Source: Novosphingobium marinum (GTDB lineage Bacteria; Pseudomonadota; Alphaproteobacteria; Sphingomonadales; Sphingomonadaceae). Taken from it: DNA of 64,000 nucleotides. Position numbers and translations under genes: made by a program. The stretch is from the NCBI RefSeq assembly GCF_013408095.1, contig NZ_JACBZF010000001.1:744001-808000 (forward strand), in the 5' to 3' direction. The notes under the pieces are model-generated. The model was not told the DNA's origin and made no database searches. It saw only the letters and a program-made list of their open reading frames with translations. This document shows positions 27,231 through 36,707 of this stretch, in pieces (the first letter of the stretch is position 1; the number at the start of each line of letters is the position of its first letter).

Positions 27231-28832
27231 TCAGGCGCTGGCGGGCGCGGCGTTGCGGACGCCTTCGTCGACGTGGGCTTCGAACTGGCCGAAGTTGTCG
27301 ATGAACTTGCGTACCAGGGCCTGCGCCGTCTTGTCGTACTCGGCGGGATCGGCCCAGGCGCTGCGCTGGTCGAGCAGGTTGTCGTCGACACCCGGCACCG
27401 ACACGGGGACCTCGAAGCCGAAGTTCGGATCCTCGCGGAACTGGACGTCGTTGAGGCTCCCGTCGAGAGCGGCGTTGAGCAGCGCGCGGGTTGCCTGGAT
27501 CGGCATGCGCTTGATGCCGTCGGTGGTCGCCTTGCCGCCAAACCAGCCGGTGTTAACCAGCCAGCACTTCACGTTGCCCCTGGCGATGCGTTCCTTGAGG
27601 AGGTTGCCGTAGACCGAAGGGTGGCGCGGCATGAAGGGCGCGCCGAAGCAGGTCGAGAATGTCGCCTGTGGCTCGGTGACGCCGATCTCGGTGCCCGCGA
27701 CCTTGGCAGTATAGCCCGACAGGAAGTGGTACATCGCCTGGTCGGGCGAAAGACGCGCGATCGGGGGCAGCACGCCGAACGCGTCGGCCGTCAGCATGAT
27801 GACGTTGCGCGGCACGGGGCCAAGGTTGTCGTCAGACGAATTCGGGATGAAGTCGATCGGATACGCGCCGCGCGAATTCTCGGCGAGCGAGTTGTCGTCG
27901 AAATCGAGTTCGCGGGTCTCTGGGTCGATGACCACGTTTTCCAGCACGGTGCCGAAGCGGCGGGTCGTGGCATAGATTTCCGGCTCCGCTTCCTCGGAAA
28001 GCCGGATCATCTTGGCGTAGCAGCCACCCTCGAAGTTGAAGACGGCGGTATCGGACCAGCCATGCTCGTCGTCGCCGATCAGCGTGCGGCTCGCATCGGC
28101 GGACAGCGTCGTCTTGCCGGTGCCCGACAGGCCGAAGAACACCGCCGTATCGCCCTGCGGGCCGATGTTGGCAGAGCAGTGCATCGGCATCACGCCCTTC
28201 TGCGGCAGCAGGTAGTTGAGGATGCCGAAGACGCTCTTCTTCATCTCGCCGGCGTAGGACGTGCCGCCGATGAGGATCAGCTTTTCGGAGAAGTTGACCG
28301 CGATCACCGTCTCGCTGCGCGAACCGTGCCGTTCGGGATCGGCGACGAAATCGGGCAGGTCGATGATCGTGTACTCGGGCACGAACCCGTCGAGTTCGCT
28401 TGCGGTCGGACGCACGAGCAGGGTGCGGATGAACAGGTTGTGCCAGGCAAGCTGGTTGATGACGCGCACCCTGACGCGATGTTCGGGCTGCGACCCGCCG
28501 AACAGGTCCGCCACGTAAAGCGTTTCCTTCTCGGCGACGGCCTTGAGGAAGTCTTCCTTGAGCGCGGCGAAATGCCCGGGCGTCATGGGCACATTGACAT
28601 CGCCCCACCAGACGCTGTCCTCGGTCTCGGCATCGCGGACGATGAACTTGTCCTTGGCCGAGCGGCCCGTGTGCTTGCCGGTTTCGACAACGAGCGGACC
28701 ATCCTTGGCGAGAACGCCCTCGCCATTGCGGATCGCATGCTCGACGAGCGGCGCCGTGCCGAGATTGGCATGGATCGTAGCGCGCGTTTCGATGCCCTGG
28801 CTTGCGAGCGAATGGCTGAGCGAAGAAGTCAA
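27231..28832 (-). CDS. pckA: Phosphoenolpyruvate carboxykinase (ATP)
   Basis: Converts oxaloacetate plus ATP to phosphoenolpyruvate in gluconeogenesis. The 533-residue protein has the kinase-1a loop [13 protein letters not shown], the RSAKDKFIV and [12 protein letters not shown] substrate segments, [10 protein letters not shown], and [11 protein letters not shown]. The TTG at 28830-28832 has GGAG eight bases upstream and yields the family length; the frame is open further without a better start. It is divergent from chvI. In rhizobia this pair is linked in genome and regulation, and ChvI/ChvG affects pckA; that is likely but unproven here. Confidence 0.96.
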   Translation of the reverse strand: MTSSLSHSLASQGIETRATIHANLGTAPLVEHAIRNGEGVLAKDGPLVVETGKHTGRSAKDKFIVRDAETEDSVWWGDVNVPMTPGHFAALKEDFLKAVAEKETLYVADLFGGSQPEHRVRVRVINQLAWHNLFIRTLLVRPTASELDGFVPEYTIIDLPDFVADPERHGSRSETVIAVNFSEKLILIGGTSYAGEMKKSVFGILNYLLPQKGVMPMHCSANIGPQGDTAVFFGLSGTGKTTLSADASRTLIGDDEHGWSDTAVFNFEGGCYAKMIRLSEEAEPEIYATTRRFGTVLENVVIDPETRELDFDDNSLAENSRGAYPIDFIPNSSDDNLGPVPRNVIMLTADAFGVLPPIARLSPDQAMYHFLSGYTAKVAGTEIGVTEPQATFSTCFGAPFMPRHPSVYGNLLKERIARGNVKCWLVNTGWFGGKATTDGIKRMPIQATRALLNAALDGSLNDVQFREDPNFGFEVPVSVPGVDDNLLDQRSAWADPAEYDKTAQALVRKFIDNFGQFEAHVDEGVRNAAPASA

Positions 28833-28892
28833 GGAGCGTCTCCAGTAGGGCCGGCGGACCGCTGTCATGGTCGGCCGGCACAGGATGTGAAT

Positions 28893-28904
28893 TTCTTGCA
28901 AGAA
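28893..28904. promoter_or_regulatory. Palindromic operator candidate between pckA and chvI
   Basis: TTCTTGCAAGAA is a perfect 12-bp palindrome in the 239-nt divergent gap, 61-72 nt upstream of the pckA start. A second inverted repeat, GTCGCG-AAC-CGCGAC, lies at 28976-28990, nearer chvI. Either could be an operator; the regulator is unknown. I see no further coding sequence in this gap. Confidence 0.4.
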
Positions 28905-29071
28905 TCGAGGGGGCGCATAGTCGACGGGCCACCTTTCGTCAAATTACCTAAATTGTCCTCTCCCGGAAATCTTGCGTCGCGAACCGCGACTGTACCCGAC
29001 GCGTTGTCAGGCGCGATATCAAAGGCTAATCGAGCAGGCAGCGCATACGAACGGCAAAACGCGAAGGGCCG

Positions 29072-29842
29072 ATGATCCCACCGCCAAGCGATCAGGAAGA
29101 ATTGCCGGCAGGTGCGCCGCCAACGGCAGGCGCCCGACCGTGCATCGCGCTCGTCGACGACGACCGCAACATCCTTACCACGCTGTCGATCGCGCTCCAG
29201 GCCGAAGGGTTCGCGACGCGCGTCTATGCCGATGGCGAGGCGGCCCTCAAGGCACTGCGCCACAACCCGCCCGACCTCGCGATCTTCGATATCAAGATGC
29301 CCCGGATGGACGGGCTCGAACTGCTCCAGAAGCTTCGCGAGAAATCGGCCCTGCCTGTGATCTTCCTGACCTCGAAGGACGAGGAACCCGACGAGGCGCT
29401 CGGACTTGCGCTGGGTGCCGACGACTATATCGCCAAGCCGTTCAGCCAGCGCCTCCTCGTCGCACGCATCCGTGCCATCCTTCGCCGCAGCGAGTTCACC
29501 CGGAGCGACGCGGCGGAACCGGAGGAAGGAGACACGCCCGAAACCATAACGCGCGGCAGGCTCGAAATGGACCCGGCGCGCCACCGCGTGACGTGGGGCG
29601 GCAGGACGGTCTCGCTCACCGTGTCGGAGTTCCTGATCCTTGAAGCGCTGGCAACGAGGCCCGGTGTCGTCAAGAGCCGAAACCAGCTCATGGACGCCGC
29701 TTACAGCGAGGACGTGTTCGTCGATGACCGGACCATCGACAGCCACATCAAGCGGTTGCGGCGAAAGTTCCGGGCGATCGATTCCGACTTCGACGCGATC
29801 GAGACGCTCTATGGCGCGGGATACTCGTTCGCCGATGGCTAG
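29072..29842 (+). CDS. chvI: Response regulator ChvI
   Basis: OmpR/PhoB-type regulator of 256 residues. The receiver has the acidic patch VDDDRN (29-32), phospho-acceptor Asp73 ([10 protein letters not shown]) and the Lys in AKPFS. The winged helix shows [19 protein letters not shown] and [14 protein letters not shown]. In alphaproteobacteria ChvI responds to envelope and acid stress and to metabolism. An acidic Pro-rich N-terminal extension of about 22 residues precedes the receiver. GAAGGG precedes the ATG. The chvG start lies inside its last codons. Confidence 0.92.
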   Translation: MIPPPSDQEELPAGAPPTAGARPCIALVDDDRNILTTLSIALQAEGFATRVYADGEAALKALRHNPPDLAIFDIKMPRMDGLELLQKLREKSALPVIFLTSKDEEPDEALGLALGADDYIAKPFSQRLLVARIRAILRRSEFTRSDAAEPEEGDTPETITRGRLEMDPARHRVTWGGRTVSLTVSEFLILEALATRPGVVKSRNQLMDAAYSEDVFVDDRTIDSHIKRLRRKFRAIDSDFDAIETLYGAGYSFADG

Positions 29843-31400
29843 CAGGTCGAGGTTGCCCGCGCCGGATCGGCTTTCCCTGTCGAAAAGCGTCTCGCTGACC
29901 GCGCGCATACTGGCGGTCAACATCATCGCGCTCGGGCTGCTGGCGGGCAGTCTCTTCTACCTCGACAGCTATCGCAAGGAACTGCTTTCGGAGCGTTTCC
30001 GGCTTGCCCATACCGAGGCGGAAATACTCGGCGACGCTCTGGCCATCGCACCGCCCGACCAGCGCGATGCGCTGCTCGTGATGGTGGGCAACGAACAGAA
30101 ACTGCGCTTGCGGCTCTACGGCCCCGACGGACAGATCAGGGCCGACAATTTCGAGCTTGCCGAGCCCGCCTTCGAGTTCATCGATCCGGAGCAGGAGCCA
30201 TGGCTGCAGGATGCAGCCCGCGCGCTCGACCGCGGCATGGATTTCATTCTCGGCGCGGAGCCAATTCCCGACTACAACGACCCTGAGGTCCCGGGGGCCG
30301 CCGCCTGGCCGGAAGCCGAGGCAGCGCTCGCGAACGGCGAGCCCATCGTGCGGCAGAGGCTCGCCCCGGACCGGACGCCGGTCATCACCGCAGCAGCGCC
30401 GGTGGGAGACGGCGGCTCGGTCCTGCTGACGACGCGCAATGCGCCCGACATCACGCAGAACGTCCGGGACGCAAGGCAGACGCTGGCCTTCATCGTCGGA
30501 GCGGCACTCATCGTCTCGACCCTGCTTTCGCTCTTCCTCGCACGCACGATCGTGAAGCCGCTTCGCATCCTGGTCCGCGCGGCGGTGCGGGTCCGGCTTG
30601 GCCGCGACCGGGCGGTGGTCGTGCCCCGCCTGCCCGAACGCCGCGACGAGATCGGCCTCCTCGCCCGCGCCATTTCGGACATGACCGCCGCACTGCGCCA
30701 GCGCATCGATGCGGTCGAAAGCTTCGCCGCGGACGTGGCGCACGAACTCAAGAATCCGCTCGCCAGCCTGCGCAGCGCGCTCGAATCGCTCGAGCGCACG
30801 GACGATCCGGGTTTGCGCGAACAGCTGACGGCGATCGCCAGCAGCGACGTCCGGCGCATCGACTGGCTGGTTACCGAGATTGCGGATGCGAGCCGCATCG
30901 ATGCCGAACTCAGCCGGACGACCTTCGAGCCCGTCGACATGCTCAAGCTCGTCAAGGCGCTCGTCGCCGAGCGAGAGAGCCGTGGAGTGGACGGCGCGTG
31001 CCGGATCGTCGTCGCCCAGAAGGGGATCGACGACACGATCGTTCCCGGCGATGCATCGCGGCTCGAGCGCGTCCTTCAAAACCTCGTCGACAACGCGGTA
31101 TCGTTTTCTCCCGAAGACGGCAGCATCGAGATCGAACTTGCGCGGTCCGCCGACCAAGTCGAAATCGCGGTATCCGATCACGGTCCCGGCATCCCCGAGG
31201 ACGCGCGCGAGAAGGTCTTCGAGCGCTTTCACTCGTTTCGCGGATCGCAAGCCGAGGGCGAGCGCCACAGCGGCCTCGGCCTCGCCATCGCGCGAACCAT
31301 CGTCGAGGCCCATTACGGCAGCCTCACCGCCGAGCGGCGAAGCGACGGCCGATCCGGGGCGCGCATGCTCGTCTGCCTTCCGGCGTGGGAGGTCGAATGA
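29835..31400 (+). CDS. chvG: Sensor histidine kinase ChvG
   Basis: Inner-membrane sensor kinase of 521 residues, partner of ChvI. A first membrane helix ([19 protein letters not shown]) is followed by a periplasmic domain to about residue 212, then a second helix ([18 protein letters not shown]). HAMP, the H-box [16 protein letters not shown] with His303 and the ATPase domain with [20 protein letters not shown] and GLGLAIAR follow. The ATG at 29835 overlaps the chvI stop by 8 nt. In rhizobia the periplasmic repressor ExoR controls this kinase, but none is seen here. Confidence 0.93.
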   Translation: MASRSRLPAPDRLSLSKSVSLTARILAVNIIALGLLAGSLFYLDSYRKELLSERFRLAHTEAEILGDALAIAPPDQRDALLVMVGNEQKLRLRLYGPDGQIRADNFELAEPAFEFIDPEQEPWLQDAARALDRGMDFILGAEPIPDYNDPEVPGAAAWPEAEAALANGEPIVRQRLAPDRTPVITAAAPVGDGGSVLLTTRNAPDITQNVRDARQTLAFIVGAALIVSTLLSLFLARTIVKPLRILVRAAVRVRLGRDRAVVVPRLPERRDEIGLLARAISDMTAALRQRIDAVESFAADVAHELKNPLASLRSALESLERTDDPGLREQLTAIASSDVRRIDWLVTEIADASRIDAELSRTTFEPVDMLKLVKALVAERESRGVDGACRIVVAQKGIDDTIVPGDASRLERVLQNLVDNAVSFSPEDGSIEIELARSADQVEIAVSDHGPGIPEDAREKVFERFHSFRGSQAEGERHSGLGLAIARTIVEAHYGSLTAERRSDGRSGARMLVCLPAWEVE

Positions 31401-31822
31401 CGCTGGTCCACCCTGCCGGCTGCATCGCCATCGGCGCGCGCGCAATCCTCGTCGAGGGTGCCCCGGGCGCCGGCAAGTCCGAGCTGGCGCTGGCAATGAT
31501 CGACAGGGGCGCGTTGCTCGTCGGGGACGACGGCGTCTCGCTGGAACGCAAGGGAGATCGCATCTACGCATCGCCGCCGCCCAACACGCGAGGACTGATC
31601 GAGGTGCGCAACCTCGGGGTGATCGAGTTGCCGACCGGCAGCGAGGTTCCCGTCGCACTCGTCCTGCGCCTCGCACCCGATGCTCCGCGGTTCGTCGAGG
31701 AAGCGGGCACCGAAACCATCCTCGGCGTCGAACTGCCCGCGCTTGCCCTGTCGCCACACGACGCGATTGGCGCGATCAAGGCCGAAATGGCGCTCGACCG
31801 GTTCGGTCTCAGCTTCGGTTAA
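31397..31822 (+). CDS. hprK: HPr kinase/phosphorylase, short alphaproteobacterial form
   Basis: Phosphorylates and dephosphorylates HPr on its regulatory serine. At 141 residues it holds only the catalytic domain: the P-loop GAPGAGKSELA, the LVGDDG catalytic acids and the family signature RGLIEVRNLGVIEL. The N-terminal domain of Gram-positive HprK (about 130 residues) is missing, which is normal for this class. The ATG at 31397 overlaps the chvG stop (ATGA). Confidence 0.93.
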   Translation: MTLVHPAGCIAIGARAILVEGAPGAGKSELALAMIDRGALLVGDDGVSLERKGDRIYASPPPNTRGLIEVRNLGVIELPTGSEVPVALVLRLAPDAPRFVEEAGTETILGVELPALALSPHDAIGAIKAEMALDRFGLSFG

Positions 31823-31890
31823 GTCTCGGTGAGGGACAACGACGCCATGGGCCTTTCCTTTCCCCGGCGGCGGGCGCAATAGGGCGGCTT

Positions 31891-32826
31891 ATGCAAGAGG
31901 AGTCGCCCTCCGCCTCAGTTGGCAGACAGGTGCAGCGTATCCTGCTGGTGACCGGCCTGCTCGGCGCCGGCAAGTCCACCGCCCTGCGCGTGCTCGAGGA
32001 CCTGGGCTGGGAAACCATCGACAACTTTCCGATTCGCCTGTTCGACCGCCTCGTCGATCCTGCCGAGGCTCCGGCCTCCGATATCCGCGCACCGCTTGCC
32101 ATCGGCTTCGACGCGCGCACCCGCGGCTTCGATCCACGGCGCATCATCGAGCAGGTCAAGGCGCTGGCCGAGCGCACGGACCTCGAGCTGACGACGCTGT
32201 TCCTCGATTGCTCGGGGCGCGAGCTCGAACGGCGGTACAACGAGACGCGCCGCCGGCACCCGCTTGCCGCCGACATGCCGGTTTCCTCGGGCATCGCGGC
32301 CGAGCGCGAACTGCTCGAGCCGCTGCGTCGCTGGGCCGACATGATGATCGACACCACCGAGTTCTCGACCAACGAGCTGCAGCAGGCGATGCGCGAGCGG
32401 TTCGAGCGGCCGGGCGGGTCGGAGATGACGGTCACGGTTTCCAGCTTCGGCTTCGCGCGCGGCATGCCGCCTGTCGCAGATCTCGTGTTCGACATGCGTT
32501 TCCTCGACAATCCGCACTGGGTGGACGAACTGCGCCCGCTCACCGGCAGGGACGAGGCGGTGGGGCGGCATATCGAGAAGGACCCGGCTTTCGGCGATGC
32601 CTTCACGCGCATCCGCGACCTGTCGCTGATGCTGCTTCCCCGCTATCGCGCGCAAGGCAAGGCCTACGTCCATATCGCCTTTGGATGCACCGGCGGACGG
32701 CACCGTTCGGTCTTCACCGCCGAGCGCATGGCTGCGGCCTTGCACGACGCCGGCTTTTCGCCCACATTGCTGCATCGCAACCTCGGCTCGCGGGCGGCGG
32801 ACCTCCTTGAGGAGTCGCGCGCATGA
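31891..32826 (+). CDS. rapZ: RNase adapter RapZ-like nucleotide-binding protein
   Basis: A 311-residue RapZ/YvcJ family ATPase. The P-loop is GLLGAGKSTALRVLEDLGW, and ETIDNFP, LDCSGRELERRY and the C-terminal ligand domain FGCTGGRHRSV are all present. In E. coli RapZ steers RNase E to the small RNA GlmZ and senses glucosamine-6-phosphate. The targets in alphaproteobacteria are unknown, but the gene is regularly kept beside hprK and the EIIA gene as here. Sixty-eight non-coding bases separate it from hprK. Confidence 0.93.
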   Translation: MQEESPSASVGRQVQRILLVTGLLGAGKSTALRVLEDLGWETIDNFPIRLFDRLVDPAEAPASDIRAPLAIGFDARTRGFDPRRIIEQVKALAERTDLELTTLFLDCSGRELERRYNETRRRHPLAADMPVSSGIAAERELLEPLRRWADMMIDTTEFSTNELQQAMRERFERPGGSEMTVTVSSFGFARGMPPVADLVFDMRFLDNPHWVDELRPLTGRDEAVGRHIEKDPAFGDAFTRIRDLSLMLLPRYRAQGKAYVHIAFGCTGGRHRSVFTAERMAAALHDAGFSPTLLHRNLGSRAADLLEESRA

Positions 32827-32878
32827 GGGCACAAGACAACCGCGGTTGCGGGCAGGACTTTCGGAGCACTCTTCCAGC

Positions 32879-33283
32879 ATGATCGGCCTGATCCTGGTCA
32901 CACACGGCAATCTCGCCGAGGAATTCGTCCACGCGATGGAGCACGTGGTCGGCGAGCAGGAGGCCATCGCCACCGTTTGCATCGGCCCGAACGACGACAT
33001 GGAAGCGCGGCGCAGCGAGATCGCCGCCGCGATCGGGCAGGTGAACGCGGGTGAAGGCGCGATCATCCTGACCGACCTTTTCGGCGGCACGCCGTCGAAC
33101 CTTGCCATATCGCTGATGCAGGCGGGCGAGGTCGAGGTCATCGCCGGGATCAACCTGCCGATGCTGATCCGGCTCGCCAAGGCGCGCTGCTGCATGAGCG
33201 TGAAGGAAGCGACGGCGGCGGGGCGCGAGGCCGGGCGCAACTACATCACCATCGCGTCCGAATACCTGGGGCAGGACGCATGA
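32879..33283 (+). CDS. PTS EIIA component, mannose family (regulatory)
   Basis: A 134-residue EIIA of the mannose family. The phosphorylated histidine is His9 (LVTHGNLAEEF), and ILTDLFGGTPSNLA is the family signature. With no EIIB, EIIC or EIID genes nearby it is probably a regulatory phospho-acceptor at the end of the chain EI-HPr-EIIA. EI is not in the window. The ATG spans 32879-32881. Its stop overlaps the HPr start (ATGA). Confidence 0.93.
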   Translation: MIGLILVTHGNLAEEFVHAMEHVVGEQEAIATVCIGPNDDMEARRSEIAAAIGQVNAGEGAIILTDLFGGTPSNLAISLMQAGEVEVIAGINLPMLIRLAKARCCMSVKEATAAGREAGRNYITIASEYLGQDA

Positions 33284-33558
33284 TCAGCGTCTGCGAGCAG
33301 GTGCGGATCGTCAACAAGCGCGGCCTGCACGCGCGGGCGAGCGCCAAGTTCGTGAGCCACGTCAACGGCCTCGACGAGGCGCTGACGGTCCGGGTCAGCA
33401 AGGACGGCATGGACGCCGAGGGACGCTCGATCCTCAGCCTGATGATGCTCGGCGCGGCCAAGGGCGACACCATCGACATCTGCGTGAGCGGCGACGGGGC
33501 CGAAGAGGCGCTGGCGGGGCTTGCCAAGCTGGTGCGCGACGGCTTCGACGAGGAATGA
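33280..33558 (+). CDS. ptsH: Phosphocarrier protein HPr
   Basis: A 92-residue HPr. The catalytic histidine is His17 (RGLHARAS) and the serine that HprK would modify is Ser50 (EGRSILSLMML). Both regulatory inputs, phosphotransfer from EI and the kinase encoded upstream in this operon, are therefore possible. The gene overlaps both neighbours by ATGA junctions, so it is strictly co-translated. Confidence 0.95.
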   Translation: MISVCEQVRIVNKRGLHARASAKFVSHVNGLDEALTVRVSKDGMDAEGRSILSLMMLGAAKGDTIDICVSGDGAEEALAGLAKLVRDGFDEE

Positions 33559-34373
33559 CCGCGCCGCACCGTCGGCAGGTCACCGGCTTTTCAAACCCGC
33601 TGGTCAAGTACCTGCGCTCGCTGCGCGACAAGAAGCACCGCAGGCGCGAACGGCGCTTCTTGGCCGAGGGACTGCGGCTGCTGACCGATGCGCGCGAATG
33701 CGGAGTGCTGCCCGAGACGCTGGTGATGGCGACCGACCGCGACCCGCATCCGCTGCTGACCGCACTCGAGGATGCCGTTCACGTGGCGGGCGGCGATATC
33801 GTGGAGATGGAGCCTGCCGTCCTTTCAAAGGTGACGGGCAAGGACAACCCGCAATCGGTGGCGGGAGTCTTCGCCGAGTTCGACACGCGGCTGGCCACGC
33901 TCGACCGGGCGAAGGCCCCGATCTGGCTGGTGGCACAGGCGCTGCGCGATCCGGGCAACCTCGGCACCATGCTGCGCACGGGCGACGCGGTCGGCGCGGG
34001 CGGGCTGATCCTGATCGACGATTGCGCCGATCCGTTCTCGGTCGAAGCGGTGCGCGCGAGCATGGGCGCGATATTCACGCAGGCAGTCGCCACGGCGCGC
34101 TGGGACGAGTTCATCGCCTGGCTGCGGCAGGGCGACGGACAACTCGTCGCGGCTTCGCTGTGCGACGCCACCGATTACCGGCAGGCGCCCTACGCCGCGC
34201 CATGCTTCCTGCTGGTGGGCAACGAATCGCAGGGGCTGCCGCAGGCCTACGAGGATGCCTGCGACCTGCGGGTGACGATGCCGATGCTCGGCCGCGCGGA
34301 CAGCCTCAATGCCGCGGTCGCGGGCGCGGTGCTCGCGTACGAGGCACTGGCTGCGCTGCGTCCCGGAAGCTGA
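33555..34373 (+). CDS. TrmH/SpoU family RNA 2'-O-methyltransferase
   Basis: A 272-residue SPOUT-class methyltransferase. The N-terminal substrate-binding domain (NPLVKYLRSLRDKKHRRRERRFLAEG) resembles RlmB/TsnR-like enzymes. The knot domain has ALRDPGNLGTMLRTGDAVG (motif 1), LVGNESQGLP (motif 2) and PMLGRADSLNAAVAGAVLAYE (motif 3). Whether it acts on 23S rRNA or tRNA is not clear. It is the last gene of the chvI-to-HPr operon, joined by an ATGA overlap. Confidence 0.88.
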   Translation: MTAPHRRQVTGFSNPLVKYLRSLRDKKHRRRERRFLAEGLRLLTDARECGVLPETLVMATDRDPHPLLTALEDAVHVAGGDIVEMEPAVLSKVTGKDNPQSVAGVFAEFDTRLATLDRAKAPIWLVAQALRDPGNLGTMLRTGDAVGAGGLILIDDCADPFSVEAVRASMGAIFTQAVATARWDEFIAWLRQGDGQLVAASLCDATDYRQAPYAAPCFLLVGNESQGLPQAYEDACDLRVTMPMLGRADSLNAAVAGAVLAYEALAALRPGS

Positions 34374-34375
34374 CC

Positions 34376-34431
34376 GGCCCGAGTTTACTGGCCGGAGTTT
34401 ACTGGCCGAAGTTGTCTGGCCGAAGTTGACA
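34376..34431 (+). repeat. Four tandem 14-bp repeats
   Basis: Directly after the methyltransferase stop, four 14-bp units follow each other: GGCCCGAGTTTACT, GGCCGGAGTTTACT, GGCCGAAGTTGTCT and GGCCGAAGTTGACA. Neighbouring units differ by one to three bases. They lie in a convergent 238-nt gap that holds no gene. Confidence 0.85.
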
Positions 34432-34433
34432 AA

Positions 34434-34530
34434 GGCGACACCCTGTCGCCCTGCCCCATCGGCCGCAAACCCGCGCAAACCCGCGCAAACCGGGCAGTTT
34501 CGCGCATTCCGGACAAGTTGACACCTTGTC
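34434..34530. repeat. Hairpins and 10-bp tandem repeat in convergent gap
   Basis: A perfect hairpin GGCGACA-CCC-TGTCGCC (34434-34450) is followed by three 10-bp units GCAAACCCGC (34465-34494; the third ends GGG) and a second inverted repeat GACAAG-TTGACAC-CTTGTC (34512-34530). The two hairpins share the text AGTTGACA just before or inside them. The first could act as a bidirectional terminator, but no T-run follows. Confidence 0.7.
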
Positions 34531-34611
34531 GCGCGAAAACGCCGGAAGGATGACGATTGGAAAGAGCCGTCGCCACCTTACCGGCGCGGCGCGATGTAGG
34601 ACAGCGCGTGC

Positions 34612-36009
34612 CTATTCGGCGGCTTCCCCGATGTCCTCCACGTCCTTGGCGTTGTAGCGCGGGCTCGTCTCGATCAGCGGCACATCGTCGACTTCGCGCT
34701 TGCCGATCTCGATTCCCTTGTCGCGCAGCTTGCGCGCCGACGATTGCACGTTGCGTTCGAAGCTGCCGACGAACTTGTTGTAGTTGTTGACCGCCGTATC
34801 GAGGCCCGACCCGACCCGCTTGAGATGGTCGCCCGCAATGGCGATGCGGTCGTAGAGGTCGGAGGCCAGCTTGCCGATGTCCCGCGCTTCGGCGGCGAGC
34901 GCGTCCTGCCGCCAGACCTGCGCGACGGTTCGCGCGATGGCCACGAGGTTGGTCGGGGTGGCGAGCAGCACGCGGTTGCGAAAGGCGAAGTCCCAGAGTT
35001 CGGGGTCCTGTTCGAGCGCGGCGGCGACGAAATGCTCGCCCGGAACGAACATCACGACGTAATCGGGCGCATCGTCGAACTGGCTCTGGTAACTCTTGGC
35101 ACCCAGCGTCTGGACGTGGTTGCGCATCGAGGCGACGTGCGCCTTCAGCGCAGTCGTCCGCGCCTCGTCGCTGTCGGCGTGGAAGGCCTCCTGATAGGCG
35201 TTGAGCGAGACCTTGGCGTCGATCACCAGCACCTTGCCGCCCGGAATGCGCACGATGGCATCGGGCCGCAAGCGCCCCTCGTCGGTCTCGATCGATTGCT
35301 CCAGGAAGAAATCGGTATGCTCGGACAGGCCGCATGTTTCGAGCAGGTTCTTGAGCTGCTGTTCGCCCCAGCGCCCGCGCGCCTTGGGCGCATTGGTCAG
35401 CGCATTGCCCAGTCGTGCGGCCTCGGTACGAACCTGCTCCTGCCCGGCGCGCATCGCCTCGATCAGGCCGGTAAGCTGGCCGAAGGCATCGACGCGTTTC
35501 GCCTCTAGGTCGCCTACCTGCTTTTCATAGCTTTTCAGCCGCTCGCCGACGGGCGCCAGCAACGATTTCAGCTTTTCCTCGTGCCGTTCCTCGGCGACTT
35601 CGAAGCGTTCGGCTGCGCGTTTCAGGAAGGCATCCTGTGCGGCTTCGAGCGCTTTTGCGCCGGTCCGCTCGAATTCCTTGCGCAAGGCTTCCTGCGATTC
35701 GAGCAGAAGGCGCTTCTGCTCCTCGAAATGTTCGGCATTGGCCTTGAGCGTCGCCAGTTCGGAGCCGAACGCGTCACGCTCACGCCGCAATCCGGCAATC
35801 TCGGTCTTCAGCGCTTCGGCCGCATTCGCCCGTTCCCGGGCGGCTTCGAGGTCCGCGAAGGTGCGCAGGAATTTCGCATCGGCGTCCTTGGCCTCGCCCT
35901 CAAGAGCTCCGACCTTGGCTTTCAGGTCGAATAAGGGGCGCGACGCGAAAAACCAGCCTGCGAGGAGGCCGATGACGAGCGCGACGACGACGTAGATCGC
36001 GATTTCCAT
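34612..36009 (-). CDS. rmuC: DNA recombination protein RmuC
   Basis: A 465-residue protein: one N-terminal membrane helix (IAIYVVVALVIGLLAGWFF), a long coiled coil (about residues 30-200) and the RmuC nuclease-like domain with GRWGEQQLKNLLE, RPDAIVRIPGGKVLVIDAKVS and YVVMFVPGEHF. RmuC limits inversions at short inverted repeats; its chemistry resembles PD-(D/E)XK nucleases. It is upstream of and on the same strand as nothing else in this direction: def begins 67 nt before it and runs the same way, so the two may share a transcript. Confidence 0.94.
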   Translation of the reverse strand: MEIAIYVVVALVIGLLAGWFFASRPLFDLKAKVGALEGEAKDADAKFLRTFADLEAARERANAAEALKTEIAGLRRERDAFGSELATLKANAEHFEEQKRLLLESQEALRKEFERTGAKALEAAQDAFLKRAAERFEVAEERHEEKLKSLLAPVGERLKSYEKQVGDLEAKRVDAFGQLTGLIEAMRAGQEQVRTEAARLGNALTNAPKARGRWGEQQLKNLLETCGLSEHTDFFLEQSIETDEGRLRPDAIVRIPGGKVLVIDAKVSLNAYQEAFHADSDEARTTALKAHVASMRNHVQTLGAKSYQSQFDDAPDYVVMFVPGEHFVAAALEQDPELWDFAFRNRVLLATPTNLVAIARTVAQVWRQDALAAEARDIGKLASDLYDRIAIAGDHLKRVGSGLDTAVNNYNKFVGSFERNVQSSARKLRDKGIEIGKREVDDVPLIETSPRYNAKDVEDIGEAAE

Positions 36010-36076
36010 GCGGCCAGCCTAGGCGGAACGCATCGGGAACGCCAGCCCTCTTTCCGGTTTTCCCCAAGCGAGGAGA

Positions 36077-36643
36077 TCAGGCCGCCTTGCGCGCCTTTTC
36101 GAGCCGCTTGAGCGCCATGTTGCGCTTGAGGCGCGAGAGGTGGTCGATGAACAGGATGCCTTCGAGGTGATCCATCTCGTGCTGGAGACAGGTGGCCATG
36201 AGGTCGTCCATCTCCTCCTCGTGCGTGTTCCCGTCGAGGTCCTGCCAGCGGGCGCGGATGCGCGCCGGGCGTTCGACTTCGGCGTAGATCTCTGGCACCG
36301 AGAGGCAACCCTCGTTGTAGAGGCGCGTCTCGTCGGACGGGTCGAGGATCTCGGGATTGACGAACACGCGCGGCTCGCGCCTGGTCGGCTGGTGCGTATG
36401 CTCGTGCCCGCCGTGGTTGCACACCTCGGGCTCGGCATCCTCGTCCTCGGGCTGGAGGTCGATGACGAGCACGCGCAGCGGCACGCCGACCTGTATCGCG
36501 GCAAGGCCGATGCCCGGCGCGTCGTACATCGTCTCGAACATGTCCTCGACGAGCGTCTTCAGTTCGTCGTCGAACGTTTCGACGGGCTTGGAAACCTGTT
36601 TCAGGCGCGGGTCGGGCGCTTCGATGATCGTGCGGATAGCCAT
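36077..36643 (-). CDS. def: Peptide deformylase with His-rich insert
   Basis: Removes the formyl group from new proteins. It is 188 residues long, with the three family motifs GIGLAAIQ (45-52), EGCLSVP (111-117) and QHEMDH (154-159), giving Cys and two His as metal ligands. Between motif one and two an acidic then His-rich insert (residues 66-90, including CNHGGHEHTHQ) is longer than in E. coli Def. The ATG at 36641-36643 is where the conserved N-terminus begins. The gene for the matching formyltransferase, fmt, lies close by on the other strand. Confidence 0.95.
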   Translation of the reverse strand: MAIRTIIEAPDPRLKQVSKPVETFDDELKTLVEDMFETMYDAPGIGLAAIQVGVPLRVLVIDLQPEDEDAEPEVCNHGGHEHTHQPTRREPRVFVNPEILDPSDETRLYNEGCLSVPEIYAEVERPARIRARWQDLDGNTHEEEMDDLMATCLQHEMDHLEGILFIDHLSRLKRNMALKRLEKARKAA

Positions 36644-36707
36644 GCGCCCGAAATAGTGGGCCTTACCGGCTTGCGCAAGCGAGCGCGCGCACGGGAGCCT
36701 TGAGCGC

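Noticed and set aside
27273..29075. A 600-codon open frame antisense to pckA
   Set aside because: Shadow of the pckA codon pattern; Arg/Gly/Val-rich product with no domain, and pckA is unambiguous.
34434..34450. A classical rho-independent terminator
   Set aside because: The hairpin is perfect but no T-run follows on either strand; kept as a repeat instead.
34376..34494. A CRISPR array
   Set aside because: Units are 10-14 bp and directly adjoining, without spacers or cas genes.
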